From Zymoseptoria tritici IPO323 (lineage: Eukaryota; Ascomycota; Dothideomycetes; Mycosphaerellales; Mycosphaerellaceae): DNA of 64,000 nt. Numbering within the stretch: position 1 is the first letter of the stretch; each line of letters opens with the position of its first letter. Under the pieces are notes generated by a model. That model saw only the letters and a program-made list of their open reading frames with translations. It searched no databases and was not told where the DNA came from. The stretch covers positions 434,001 to 498,000 of the forward strand of contig NC_018210.1 in the NCBI RefSeq assembly GCF_000219625.1. Direction: 5' to 3'. Both the position numbers and the translations under genes were made by a program. Below are positions 1 to 11,100 of the stretch, piece after piece.

Positions 1-604
1 GTCACGGCCATCGCACTGATGCAGAACGTCCATCAAATGACCCCATCAATTGACATCCATTTGACGGGCTGTCAGCCTCTCCACTTTAGCGCCGGGCTAT
101 TTCGATCAGCACACCTGCCAACTGCTTCCTTCCAGGTTCTCTGCAACAACATTCCATTCACTTCGCATTCCGTGCATTGATCTCGACCTCTGACCGTGTC
201 CGGATATCCTCCTCCGGACGAGAGATGAGATTTCTCGTGCTCGTCGCTCTCGAATCACCCCATCTTTCTCCTTGATGACTCACGCCCCGACCACGGTAAT
301 ATTGCTCTCTCTGCCACATTCTCAAGACGCTGTTCTCGGCGCTTGGAAAACAGCCTGCTTCCCTCTCGCTCGCGCTGGAGTTTCTTTCTTTAGATTTCTG
401 CGACCGCTGCCGTGAAGCAGAGTGCGTTCTTCCGCGAATCTCCACTCCATACTGATCGAAAGTAATCCCAATCTACAGTCCATTCGCATCAATCTCCTTC
501 TTGCTCTTGCCTCGATCTCTCGCTCATACTCACCTCAACCTAGCCTGCTCTCACAACTCGCTAAGGATATCGTACAGCGATCCCGACGTGTGCCATTGAG
601 AACC
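1..604. other. Upstream region, no gene seen
   Basis: No convincing coding sequence on either strand. The frame of the following kinase stays open upstream to about 422, but the first codon there is GTG. The first ATG that aligns with the related kinase at 38631 is at 605, so this stretch is taken as promoter and 5' leader. Confidence 0.5.
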
Positions 605-1879
605 ATGTTGAACCAATATGGCCTCGAGTGGGAGGGCACCCTCAGCGGACTAGAGCCACGATGGACGACAGATCCGGACCTTCCAAAGATCGACGAGATC
701 TTACGACAACATCTGAACCTTGATGTCACGTCAAAATGCGCCGTGCAGTTCTTCGCCCAAGGCGGGTTCAACAAGCTGTACTCTGTAAGTACGGATGCGG
801 GACAGTGGTTGATGCGAGTCGCCTTGCCCGTGGATCCGCAGAGAAAGACGGCAAGTGAAGTGGCGACCATGAACTTCGTGCGGGAAACCACGACGACACC
901 GATTCCTTCCGTGCGTGGCCACTCCGCGACAAACGAGAATGCCGTTGGTTTCGAATGGATCCTCATGGAGATGATGCCCGGCATGGTGCTGGAGCGGAAA
1001 TGGCGGCAAATGTCCATGGAGCAAAAGGAAGACCTCGTCAAGCAACTCGCTCAGTATCAATCTCAGCTCTTCGCCGCCGAATCTCGCTATCAATCAATCG
1101 GTAATCTTTACCAACCGTCTTCCGAACGCTACGAAGTCGGCAGCATCGTCTCAATGTCCTTTTTCTGGGGCGACCGCGGAGCACAAGACAGCGTTAATCG
1201 AGGGCCCTTCATGACCAGCCATGCTTGGCTCTCCGCTCGCCTGAACCTCGTGCTCGACTCCCAAGCTGAAATCCTACCCAATCCCGACTCCGACGAAGAC
1301 GACATCGAAGACGCAGAAGCCATCAAGGCCCTCGCTGAGCGCCTTCTCGCGCTTCTGCCAAGTCGATTCCCCGCCGATGAAGTCCAGTCCACGATGCTTT
1401 TCCACGATGATCTCCACGCGAACAACATCCTCGTGTCGAGCGAGGACCCTGCACGCATTACGGCCATACTCGATTGGGAATGCGTCTCTTTCCTGCCTCT
1501 CTGGATGGCGTGCCAACCTCCTGCGCTGCTGGAAGGCAGAGTCCGCGACAAGGCCCCTCAGCGCGACATCTACGCCGCTCACGATCCCGAACTCGACGGG
1601 CCGGATGAAGAAGATCACGCTCAGGGCAAGACGACGTTATATTGGGAGCATCAACTCGAGTACGAGCGCGGCGTGCTGCGGCCCATGTTTCTGCAGGAGA
1701 TGTTGCGCCTGCAGCCCGCATGGATGGAGGTGTTTCGGGACGGCGAAGCGAAGAGGGAGTTCGAGCTGGCGGTGCAGCATTGCGATGGGTTGTTCACCGT
1801 GAGGACGGTGGGAAGATGGGTGGACGAGGTGGAGAAGGGAGGTGAAAGTGGTAGCCTGCGGGAGATTTTGTATGCGTGA
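605..1879 (+). CDS. APH-like phosphotransferase (fungal family)
   Basis: A single-exon protein of 424 residues from the aminoglycoside phosphotransferase / choline kinase-like superfamily (APH, PF01636 type). In fungi these are mostly uncharacterised small-molecule kinases, so the substrate is unknown. Seen in the sequence: an N-terminal nucleotide-binding lobe; the catalytic-loop motif HDDLHANNILV near residue 270 (Brenner-type HxDxxxxN); and the metal-binding motif ILDWE about 20 residues later. I chose the ATG at 605 because the resulting start, MLNQYGLEWEG, lines up with the start of the relative at 38631 (QYGLIWEPEV, then PRW in both). The two proteins also share ALPVDP/CLPVDP and GFEWxLM blocks, so they are clear paralogues about 37 kb apart. 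No signal peptide or membrane segment is visible. It is probably a functional gene. Confidence 0.85.
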   Translation: MLNQYGLEWEGTLSGLEPRWTTDPDLPKIDEILRQHLNLDVTSKCAVQFFAQGGFNKLYSVSTDAGQWLMRVALPVDPQRKTASEVATMNFVRETTTTPIPSVRGHSATNENAVGFEWILMEMMPGMVLERKWRQMSMEQKEDLVKQLAQYQSQLFAAESRYQSIGNLYQPSSERYEVGSIVSMSFFWGDRGAQDSVNRGPFMTSHAWLSARLNLVLDSQAEILPNPDSDEDDIEDAEAIKALAERLLALLPSRFPADEVQSTMLFHDDLHANNILVSSEDPARITAILDWECVSFLPLWMACQPPALLEGRVRDKAPQRDIYAAHDPELDGPDEEDHAQGKTTLYWEHQLEYERGVLRPMFLQEMLRLQPAWMEVFRDGEAKREFELAVQHCDGLFTVRTVGRWVDEVEKGGESGSLREILYA

Positions 1880-2585
1880 GGCGCATGTGGTTAGCATATG
1901 TTTTGCCTAACACGGTGGTAAAGTAGGAAAGAGCCTGCGGTGGGCTGATTGGTCTGCAGCAGGAGGACGAAGGTATCATTGACAGCACACCGCAGGAGCA
2001 TATCCATCCATGGCGAGAGAGTGCATCTGAACGACCTTGCGGTGGAACTGCATCTACTATACGCTTCTTCGATCAGAGCGGCCTCCTCGCTCCAGCTGGA
2101 CCTTCGCTCTTTATGCTCTTCGATATATCTGCTGTGACCAAGAGCTTCATACCGGAGACGAGCACATCTACCACGCCACCCCAGCGGTCTCTTTATGCAA
2201 GTCTTCTGCCTGCTCTACCATGAGAAACAATCCCGGGATGCACTAGGTGCACATCTACTTCGAAGCAGCATACAAGGCCGCCATGATAGCATCACAACTC
2301 GTCTTTGCCTCGCCAACAACATCTTCGCGTCCTCCGCATCTATTGAGCAAGTTGGCAAGATGGTTCGAAGCAAACGAGGAAGTCACTGTTTCATTTATAG
2401 AACACCCTGCAAATCGAACAATGATGAACATTATTATTAATGCCCTGCTCCAAGAGGCGTCTCTCGTATCACCACAACTCACGGCAAGTACGTAAGTGAT
2501 CAGTCACTAAGCAGGACATCTTATTGGACGTGCAGGTACGGTAGGACTGCTCACTTCGATCCAGCTACTCAAAACAAGTCAGATC
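1880..2585. other. Intergenic, holds a transhydrogenase 3' fragment
   Basis: Between two genes whose 3' ends face each other. Apart from the decayed transhydrogenase copy at 2184-2345 nothing coding is visible. Confidence 0.6.
2184..2345 (-). pseudogene. Decayed copy of the transhydrogenase 3' end
   Basis: Positions 2256-2345 match the last exon of the NAD(P) transhydrogenase (8111-8200) at about 79 of 91 aligned positions by eye, with one single-base gap. The same stop codon is kept, and the reading frame still spells [18 protein letters not shown] against [18 protein letters not shown]. The gap shifts the frame just upstream of that, so it cannot encode the normal end. Weaker similarity continues into the 3' flank (2184-2204 against 8033-8055, shared GCGGTCT and TATGCAAG). 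The orientation is the same as the intact gene. The rest of the transhydrogenase is absent here. Confidence 0.75.
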
Positions 2586-4709
2586 TCACGCCGTCCGCTC
2601 AAACTCCCTCGCAATATCAAAGACTTTCCCATCCATGCCCGCCGCTCCCAGAATCGTCACGCCGAATGGTAGTCGCTCACCCTCTCCATCTCCACTCTCA
2701 TACTCGCCCGCCGGCAACGCCACGCCACAAAGATCGAGAACATTCCCGAAATGCGTAAAGTATCCCAGCTTGGCATTCAGCGCCAACGGATCGGCCTCCA
2801 TCTCCTGCACCGTCGGATGGGACGTCGTGGTCGGCACCAGAAGCACATCGATCGTGTCTCTGAACACCGCCGCGGCGTCGCGGGTGAATTCCGCCCGGAG
2901 TTGGAGGTCTCTGAAGACGTCCCAGGGCTTGAGGGTGCTGTTGAGCGCGGTCGAGTATAGAGTTTTGGTGACCGGATGGAGGGAGTCGAGGTTTTCGGTG
3001 AGGAATTCGTGGCCAATGCAGGCGATGCGCTCGTGGACGAGGGAGGCGTCGTACAAGAGATTGGTGGCGCTTTCGAAGGGTGTCCAGGGGATCTCTTTGG
3101 CGGAGCCACCGGCGCGCTTGAGACGTTCCACGGCGGCGGCGAAGAGTGCGCGGTAGACTTGCGTGCACTTCTCGAGCGTAGCTGGAGGGGGAACGCCGAA
3201 CGTGAAACCTCCGGTCTTGACCCCGCGGAAGTCGGCGTGCCAGAGGGCGAGGGACTGCTGTGTTTTGGCGTGTGGGTCGGCTGGATCTTGGCCTTTGTCC
3301 AAGACCAGCCAGACCTCGCGAGACTCCTCGACGGTTCTACTGAGTACTGTGATACAATCCAAAGAAGCGCAGGCCGGGACAAGGCCATGTGCGCTCAGGG
3401 TCCCCTTGGTCGGTTTGAAGCCGACGATACCATTGAAGCTGGCGGGTACTCTGCCTGAGCCCGCGGTATCGGTACCCAAAGCGAATGAAACCAGTCCTGC
3501 GGCAACAGCAACCGCGGATCCAGAGGAAGAGCCGCCGGAAATCCTGTCCTTGCCATATACACTTCGTGGCGTGCCATAGGGCGACCGACATCCGGATAGA
3601 CCGGTGGCAAGCTGGTCGAGATTAGTCTTGCCCACGAAGATGCCTCCTGCGTCGAGTAGTGCCTTCACAACTGTGGCGTGCTGTTCGGGGATGTATGCGT
3701 ATGCCTCACATGCCGCAGTGGTAGGGATACCAGCCACGTCAATGGTATCTTTGACACCAAACGGCACGCCGTACAATTCTGGCAAAGGTCTGCCTGCGAA
3801 TTTTTCTTCCACAGCCCGCGCGCTCTCTAGAAGTTGCTCAGGAGAACGGAGAGATATCCAGACTGCTGGGTCTTTGATTTTGTATTCTTCAATGCGGGAG
3901 ATGATCTCCTTGATGACATCGGTTGGTCGTGCTTGGCCACTGCTGTATTGCTTTCGAAGTCCTTCAAGGGAAATGTCTCCGTCAAAGCTCGCAGAGTCCT
4001 TCTCCACTTCTTCACTTTGCACAGGTACAAGTTTGAGCAGCTCTTCGGAGGAGCCCACGAAACCGAACAGACCATCGTACGAGCACAGCATGTCCAATGT
4101 GCTGCTGTAGAAAGAAGCGTCGAAACCATCGGTACAATCCGCAAGCACACATGTCTCGAAACCTCGGTCTGCTGCTTCTCGCACGGTGGTGTTGACACAA
4201 CACTCTGTGGTCACGCCCGCGAAGAGCAGATGTGTGATGCCACGAGCGAGCAGCGCACGATGGAGAGTGGTGTCCCAGAAAGAACCCTTTCCAGGCTTGT
4301 CGATGACCACTTCGCCAGGGTAAGGTTTGAGCTCGTCGATGATGTCGTGACCATATTCTCCGCGAACCAGCAGTCGTCCCATCGGGCCTTGATCCCCTAT
4401 TGTCATGGTGTGTTTGCCAGAAGGAGAAGAGATTTGTCGTAGCCTCTTGGATGGCGGCAAGTCTGACAAGTCCGGTCGGTGGCCTTCTCGGGTGTGAACG
4501 AGATGGAGACCGAGTTTTCGAGCGGCTGCAAGAGCTCTTTGTGTCTTGGGGACGATGTCTCGGACCTTTTTGAAGAGCTCGTCGTTGCCGCATTGGATCA
4601 TGCCGAAGCCATTGAGGTCGACAAAGTCTCGTTGCATGTCGATGATGATCAATGCGGTCGATTCCGGATTGAATTTGTACGAGTACGGCCTCGCGGATGG
4701 GAGCTCCAT
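2586..4709 (-). CDS. Cysteine hydrolase-amidase fusion (biuret/allophanate hydrolase-like)
   Basis: A two-domain enzyme of 707 residues in one exon. Residues ~15-230 are an isochorismatase-like cysteine hydrolase: DMQRDF (Asp24), KPGKGSFWDT (Lys138 or Lys141) and GVTTECCVNTTVREA (Cys170/171) supply the Asp-Lys-Cys triad. That last block resembles bacterial biuret/triuret hydrolases. Residues ~250-700 are an amidase-signature domain: Lys320 in FGVKDTIDVAG, the Ser-rich GGSSSGSA loop (394-398) and nucleophile Ser418 in GTDTAGSGR, as in allophanate hydrolase (AtzF-like) amidases. The short linker lies around 228-250. Biuret hydrolase yields allophanate, which an AtzF-type amidase would split to ammonia and CO2, so one polypeptide could do both steps; the substrate is inferred. 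It is divergent from the NCS1 permease at 5610. Other ureides or nicotinamide-like amides remain possible. Confidence 0.85.
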   Translation of the reverse strand: MELPSARPYSYKFNPESTALIIIDMQRDFVDLNGFGMIQCGNDELFKKVRDIVPKTQRALAAARKLGLHLVHTREGHRPDLSDLPPSKRLRQISSPSGKHTMTIGDQGPMGRLLVRGEYGHDIIDELKPYPGEVVIDKPGKGSFWDTTLHRALLARGITHLLFAGVTTECCVNTTVREAADRGFETCVLADCTDGFDASFYSSTLDMLCSYDGLFGFVGSSEELLKLVPVQSEEVEKDSASFDGDISLEGLRKQYSSGQARPTDVIKEIISRIEEYKIKDPAVWISLRSPEQLLESARAVEEKFAGRPLPELYGVPFGVKDTIDVAGIPTTAACEAYAYIPEQHATVVKALLDAGGIFVGKTNLDQLATGLSGCRSPYGTPRSVYGKDRISGGSSSGSAVAVAAGLVSFALGTDTAGSGRVPASFNGIVGFKPTKGTLSAHGLVPACASLDCITVLSRTVEESREVWLVLDKGQDPADPHAKTQQSLALWHADFRGVKTGGFTFGVPPPATLEKCTQVYRALFAAAVERLKRAGGSAKEIPWTPFESATNLLYDASLVHERIACIGHEFLTENLDSLHPVTKTLYSTALNSTLKPWDVFRDLQLRAEFTRDAAAVFRDTIDVLLVPTTTSHPTVQEMEADPLALNAKLGYFTHFGNVLDLCGVALPAGEYESGDGEGERLPFGVTILGAAGMDGKVFDIAREFERTA

Positions 4710-5609
4710 GGCTGGCTGCTGTTCGTGAGGAAACGTGACTGCTCAGACGGCCACGAATAGAGGAGGTTATAAAAGTGTTCGGGTGCGCAGACGAGGAAAT
4801 GAACGATCCAAGACACTGCTCGCGCTAGATGTTCGCAGCGATGAGTCTTGACTTACCAAGTCCCGACTTCCCGGGACGTTTGGCTACTGGGGACTCCATG
4901 GATTGTGGAGAAATGGTTGAGGGTATGTCGTATCATCTGCGGAGACGTGATGGTCCATGGATGTTCTTTGGCCGGCGCACAGACCTTCTCTGCTCGCCCA
5001 CCAATAGGAGGTAGGCACAGTTGACCTCCTGTCCCTATCAACATCATCCACACATCATCCATCATCCACTGTCCGCCATCAACATCAAACATGGTATGAG
5101 CAATCTCATGGCTCGCCTCACGACCAGCAAACATCAAGACTTTGCGAGGAGTCGATGGGCATCGGCGTGCGACTTCACCACGATTGTTGAACACGAAATC
5201 TCCATCAGGTCGTCTGCCCTGTTTGGCTCGGGAACATGCTTCCGATAGATATCGCTCCACGCCCTTCAGACTAGGATGTCGGTTCGACAATCAAGGCGAT
5301 CTGTCGATAATGATCTGCAGGGATCATATCTCCGGCGTTGCTCGACATGTCCCTGCAACGACGACTTCTTCACATGTCTCCCACATGGTTGCTCGGAACC
5401 TTGATAAGGCAATGCGCCCGATACGAAGGTTCTTTGTGGCCGGAAACCCTGTTGTGCAGATTGTCGATTGGACGCTGATGATATCGATAGCATGCCACCT
5501 TGGACTTGTAGCCTCAAGCAAGACGCACGAGTATAGATACTGCTATCCGGGTTCCTGGATCACTTGATCACTCACTCCATCCGAAACATACAACTAATAA
5601 TTCCCCGAC
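4710..5609. promoter_or_regulatory. Shared divergent promoter with GATA cores
   Basis: This 900-base gap lies between the 5' ends of the divergent hydrolase and permease genes. It holds GATA cores of the form bound by AreA-type nitrogen regulators: CGATAG at 5243-5248, CGATAA at 5305-5310, CGATAG at 5485-5490 and a reverse-strand GGATAG at 5543-5548. Nitrogen control of the pair is an inference. No convincing coding frame is present. Confidence 0.45.
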
Positions 5610-7684
5610 ATGGCTGTCTCTCCGCGTGGGCGTCTGAATGCTACAAAAGCCAACTTGGTATCCAAAACCGAGCGCTCAGGATGGATTCTGCCCAAGCAGA
5701 ACTCATCGTTAGTCCCCGCCCCGGACCACACGGACATGTCAACACCACTGACAGACATGAAGATTCGCAGACAAGGACCGATGGTCTAACATTGACGGCG
5801 ATCCCACCCCTCTGGAGCGGCGAACGTGGTCGAGCTGGACGATATTCGGATTCTGGGTGTCCGATGCCATGAACGCTCAAGGCTGGCAGGCTCCCGCAGC
5901 GATCCTTGCGGTTGGACTGACCTGGCGGGAGGCCATCATATCCATCATATTCGGATTGTCCATCACGGCCATCCCTTTAGTCCTCAACGGCGCCATTGGA
6001 GCACACTATCATGTCCCTTTCCCAGTTGCCGTGCGAGCCAGCTTCGGGTTCTACTTCGCTCGCTTTGCGGTGGTGACGAGGATGTGCACTGCGCTGTTCT
6101 GGCACGCAATCCAAACCTGGACAGGCTCGACGGCCATGACACAGATGATTCGCGCCATCTGGCCCAGCTATCTGAATATTCCAAATCATCTTCCGGCATC
6201 CGCTGGCATCACGACGCAACAGATGTTGTCGCACTTCCTCTTTTGGAGCGTCCAATTCCCGATATTACTCATCGCTCCCCACAAACTGAAGTGGTTCTTT
6301 GTTTTCAAGGTCGTTGTGACCTTGACCGTGAGCACGGCGACGGTCATCGCCATGTGTGCGAAAGCTGGCGGCTCCGGCGAGATCTGGAATCAAGCATATG
6401 AAGTCGACGGCTCGGCACGATCTTGGCTGACTCTTTATTCGATGATGTCTGTTGCGTCGGGTTGGGCGGTAAGCAGGATCAGGATGCACCCACGCCATAG
6501 TGATGTACTGATTGACCATTTCAGACGATGGCCACCAACGTTCCTGACTTCACACGATACCTCAAGTCATCCAGAGGAGTCTACTGGCAGGGTTTGTTCC
6601 TCCCCATGATTGGTCTCATCCTGGGCTCCTACGGGATCATCTGCTGTAGTGCTGCCAAGGTCGTGTATGGCGAATACATCTGGGATCCAGTAGCGCTCGC
6701 GAGCAAATGGGATGGACCCTCAGGTCGTTGTAAGTATTAAGTGAGTGGCGGAGGGTCGACTTGAGCACGCACAAGTCAACCATCCAGCTCTGCTCTGCTC
6801 TCAAGTCCGGACGGAATCTTGCTGACAGCTACCTAGGTGGCGCCTTCTTCGTGGGTTTCTGCTGGGTCATTGCTCAGATAGGCACCAACTTGTCGGCCAA
6901 TGTCATCTCCTACGCGAACGACATGCTCAATCTGTTCCCAAAGTACATCAACATACGGTATGACGGCCTTTCTCTCACTATCGCTCGGTTATTGGCAGCT
7001 GCTAACTACCTCCAGTCGCGGCGCGATCTTCGCGACGATAACAGCGGGCTGGCTAATGGTACGCCGAGACCACATTTCATCGTCCTTCGGTGCGGGTCGT
7101 CAATTCTAACATTACTCTCAGGTTCCCTGGAAAATCGTGGACAGCGCCAGTTCCCTCCTCACCTTCATGGGCGGTTTGGCCATCTTTCTCGCCCCCATAT
7201 CCGCGATAACAGCTTCAGACTACTGGTTGATCAAGCGCAAAAAGTTGGATATTCCAAGTCTCTACCGACGCAACGCGAGATATCGCTACAACCACGGCTT
7301 CAACTGGCGTGCAGCGGTTGCCTTCCTCGTCAGCGTGACGCCGAATCTTCCCGGGTAAGTAAGTCTGGCTTTCACGGAGTGCGCAGCAGGCATCGTTTAC
7401 TGACGTCTCCACACAGTCTCGCACAAGCCGTTGAGCCTAGCATCTCGCTGCCCATGGCCATAGTCCACATCTACGACATGTCATACATCTATGGTCTTGC
7501 GAGCGCGGCGATCGTGTATGTCGCGTTGTCTCAATTTTTCCCGGCACAGGAGACACTTTTGGAAGAACCGATTTTCGACGATACTGTCTTGGAGGGCATT
7601 GAGTACGCAGGGTCGGACACGATCCCGGGCAAAAATGAAGCGACGGTCTCGATCGGTTCGGAGAAGAATGCCATGGATGTATAG
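5610..7684 (+). CDS. NCS1 family nucleobase/ureide permease
   Basis: A membrane transporter of the NCS1 family (purine/pyrimidine/allantoin symporters). My spliced model has seven exons: 5610-5707, 5763-6468, 6525-6729, 6837-6957, 7016-7058, 7122-7354 and 7417-7684, giving about 557 residues, the usual family length. Diagnostic blocks: WILPKQ near the N-terminus; RWSNIDGDPTPLERRTW before the first membrane helix; then WVSDAMNAQGWQAPAA, PFPVAVRASFGFYFARF, the conserved NxPDFTRYLK region and ITASDYWLIKRKKLDIPSLY. About twelve hydrophobic helices are expected, and many are visible. The first intron uses an AAG acceptor (ends 5762) and is the least certain junction; an ATG at 5638 is an alternative. 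It is probably a plasma-membrane importer that feeds the divergent hydrolase at 2586-4709. Confidence 0.85.
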
Positions 7685-8110
7685 AGGTCAGATACATGTA
7701 GTCGAATCGCAGCAATGCCAGCAAATACCGGCACAATACTCACTAAGGTAGGGTGCAGATTATATCTGGCCGTAAAGCCAACTCATCGGAACTCACCGTC
7801 CCACGAATGATTACGCTTGGAGGATCCATCATACGACAACCCCTTCCGGCCCTCTTCGCTCACTCTTCGATCACGTCGGCGAAGTCACAGTCATCCACGT
7901 TAGACTCGCACATCGATTCCACTGTATTGCCTCGACGAACTGTCCAGTCGGTGTGACTCTACTTTACTGTACTCTGCGCCCCCGTGGAGTCTTCCGAGCC
8001 TGGAAACGAGCCCGTTTACCATGCTATCCAAGCGGTCTTTGTATGCAAGAGTCTATCCCTCGCCCTTCGTCATAGCACCACGCTTTCGTCGCCAACATGC
8101 AACACCACCT
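7685..8110. other. Short gap between convergent genes
   Basis: This separates the 3' ends of the permease and the transhydrogenase. The part from about 8032 is transhydrogenase 3' flank and has a decayed copy at 2184-2255. No gene is seen. Confidence 0.6.
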
Positions 8111-11100
8111 CTACTTCGAAGCAGCATCCAACGCCGCTTTGATAGCATCACAACTCGTCTTTGCGTCGCCGAACAGCATTTTTGTGTTCTCCGCATCTGT
8201 TCCGGCAAGTCAGCAACGGGGTCCCGACCTTCCGGTCAGATGGCAAGGGAACAACTTACAAAACATCGGATTCACTAGATCCGCATATCCGCTTCCCATA
8301 CCCCGTTTCATGACAACGACCTGCTTACTCTTGTAAGCGTCGATGATGGGCATGCCGGCGATGGGACTGTCGGGTTGCAGGGCGATGGGGTTGACGGTAT
8401 CGTTGGCGCCGATGACGAGAGTGAGGTCGACGTCTGTCACATCCACGAAGTCAGCAAAGATCCAAAGTCCACCCGCGCAGGCCTCAGGGTCAAGAAGAAA
8501 GCAGCAATGGGCAAAACTCACCATCAAACCCCTCCTCATTAATTTCATCCATTTCCAACACAACATCATACGGCACACTCGCCTCCGCAAGCAGCACATT
8601 GCACTGCCCCGGCATACGCCCGGCAACCGGATGAATCGCGAATTTGACATTCACCCCTTGTGCTCTCAACATGGACACAATCTCCGCAATCGGATACTGC
8701 GCCTTCGCAACCGCCATTCCATATCCCACGACAATCACCACATTTTGCGCATTGCGGAGCATATCCACTGTCTCTTCCACGCTCGTCTTGGTCATTTCGC
8801 CGACGACTTCAGTGGACGATGTGGCTGCCGGAGCGGCGATGCCGCCGAAGAGGACGTTTGTCAGAGAGCGGTTCATGGCTACGCACATGATGTATGAGAG
8901 GATACTGCCGCTGACGCCGATGAGCGAACCGACGGTGGTGAGGATGGGAGAGTTGAGCATGAAGCCCTCCGCGACGAGGGCGAAACCCGAGTATGCGTTC
9001 AGCACGGTGATGACGACAGGCATGTCGGCGCCGCCGATGGCCGCAGTGGTGGTGTAGCCTTTCGCAAAGGAGAGGGCGGTGTTGACTCCCAAGCAAGTTG
9101 CGGCGATGGCGGGAGCGCCAGGGGCGAAAGCGAGGAACCCGGCGAAGGTGGCCATGTTGGCTGTCATGAGGGTGGAGTTGACGAGCGGGGAACCGCCGGG
9201 AAGACGCACGGGCCGAGAAGACATTTTGCCGGAGAGTTTGAGGAAGGCGACGATGGAGCCTGTGAAGGTTACGCCGCCGATGAGGACGCCCAGGTAGCCG
9301 GTTACGAGGTGCAGCATGTCGGCGTGTGCGAGGCCGGCCATGACTGAGCCGATGGAGGTGAGGACTGCGGCGAGTCCGACGACGGAGTGGAGAGCTGCGA
9401 CCATTTGGGGGAGTTCGGTGGGGGTTATGCGGCGGCCGAGGAGGGCGCCGATGGCGGATCCGACGCCTGCTACTGTGAGGCATTGGATGAGGGTCTCTGG
9501 GGAGAAGCCGACTGCTGCGAGGGATGCGAGCACGCCGGAGGAGACACCGAGGATGCCTAGAAGGTTGCCAGTTCGAGCAGTGGCTTGGGATGCGAGGCCG
9601 GTGAGAGAGCCAATGCAGAGGAGGGAGCTAGCGAGGTAGCCGGCTTGAACGATGCCAGCCATTCCTGTTGCGGATGCAGCGAGGAAGCCTCCGCCGAATA
9701 GGACCCCAGGAACAGCGTAGAGCCAGGGGTATTCCGGAGGATCAGTGGGGCGACGGAACATGTCGAGCATGCGCTTTGTGATGACGAATCCGCCGGAGAC
9801 GTTGACGAATGCGAGGAGGACTGAAGCCGCGCCGAGAACTTGTGGGATGGTCTGAGGTAGGTAGCCGCCGCCCATGATGAAGAATCCTCCGATACCGACC
9901 ATACCGCTGATGGCGTTGGTGACAGACATGAGAGGAGAGTGAAGGGCTGGTGCCACGCCCCAGACGACACGGTAGCCGATCAGACCGGCGAGCGAGAAGG
10001 TGAAGAGGTTGCCCATGAAGATTGGGCCGGTCATTTTGCCGAGTGCGAGTGCGGTAGTCATGCCGCCTGTGATGGTAGCAACTTCGCGAGTGGCCTTTTG
10101 CCAGGGAGTGAGGGCAACGACTTCTTCTTTGACGATCTCGGCGGGTTTGGCGGCTGGAGCTGGAGGAGCGAGAGGTGGCAGTGGAGGAATGACTTCTCCG
10201 TTGTGTGTGACGATTGATCGGCGTACAACTTCGTCGTTGAGGTCGATGCCGAAGTGTCCCTCCTTGGGAGACATCGAGAGAAGGTATTTAGTGATGTTGT
10301 TGGAGTAGAGGGTTGAGGCCTGGGTTGGGAGTCGAGAGGGAAAGTCGGTGTATCCGATGACTGTGACGCCACCTACTGACACGACCTCGTTCGGGACTGT
10401 GGACTCCACGTTGCCACCAGCTTCAGCGGCGAGATCGACAATCACAGAGCCCGGCTTCATCGCATTGACCATCTCTTCCGTGATCAAGGTCGGAGCCGGC
10501 TTGCCAGGAATCAAGGCAGTCGTGATGACAATGTCGACCTCTTTGCATTGCTCCATGAAGAGCTTCATCTCCGCTTCGATGAACTCCTTCGACATGGTTT
10601 TGGCATATCCTCCACCTCCGGATCCATCTTCTTCGATTTCGACTTCGATGAACTCCGCGCCCAACGACTGAACTTGCTCCCGCGCCGCAGATCTCGTGTC
10701 GAAACCACGAACGATTGCACCCATCCTCCTCGCTGTAGCAATGGCACTCAAGCCCGCAACTCCCGCTCCGATGACCAACACCTTACAAGGCGGCACTTTT
10801 CCTGCCGCGGTAGTCTGGCCAGTCAAGTATCGACCAAAGTGGTTGCTCGCTTCCAACACAGCTTTGTATCCAGCAATATTCGCCATTGAAGACAGCACAT
10901 CAAATGACTGCGCACGAGTGATGCGAGGAATCATATCCATGGCGAAAGATGTGAGCTTCTTCTCAGCCATCACATCAACAATCTTCTTGTTCTTGTCAAT
11001 ATTCGGTTGGAGAATGCTGATCAGTACGCCACCTTCCCGGAAACCTTGGATGAAGTTGTTGGGCGAGAGGGTCGTGCTGCGGAGGCGAGGTGGTCGGACT

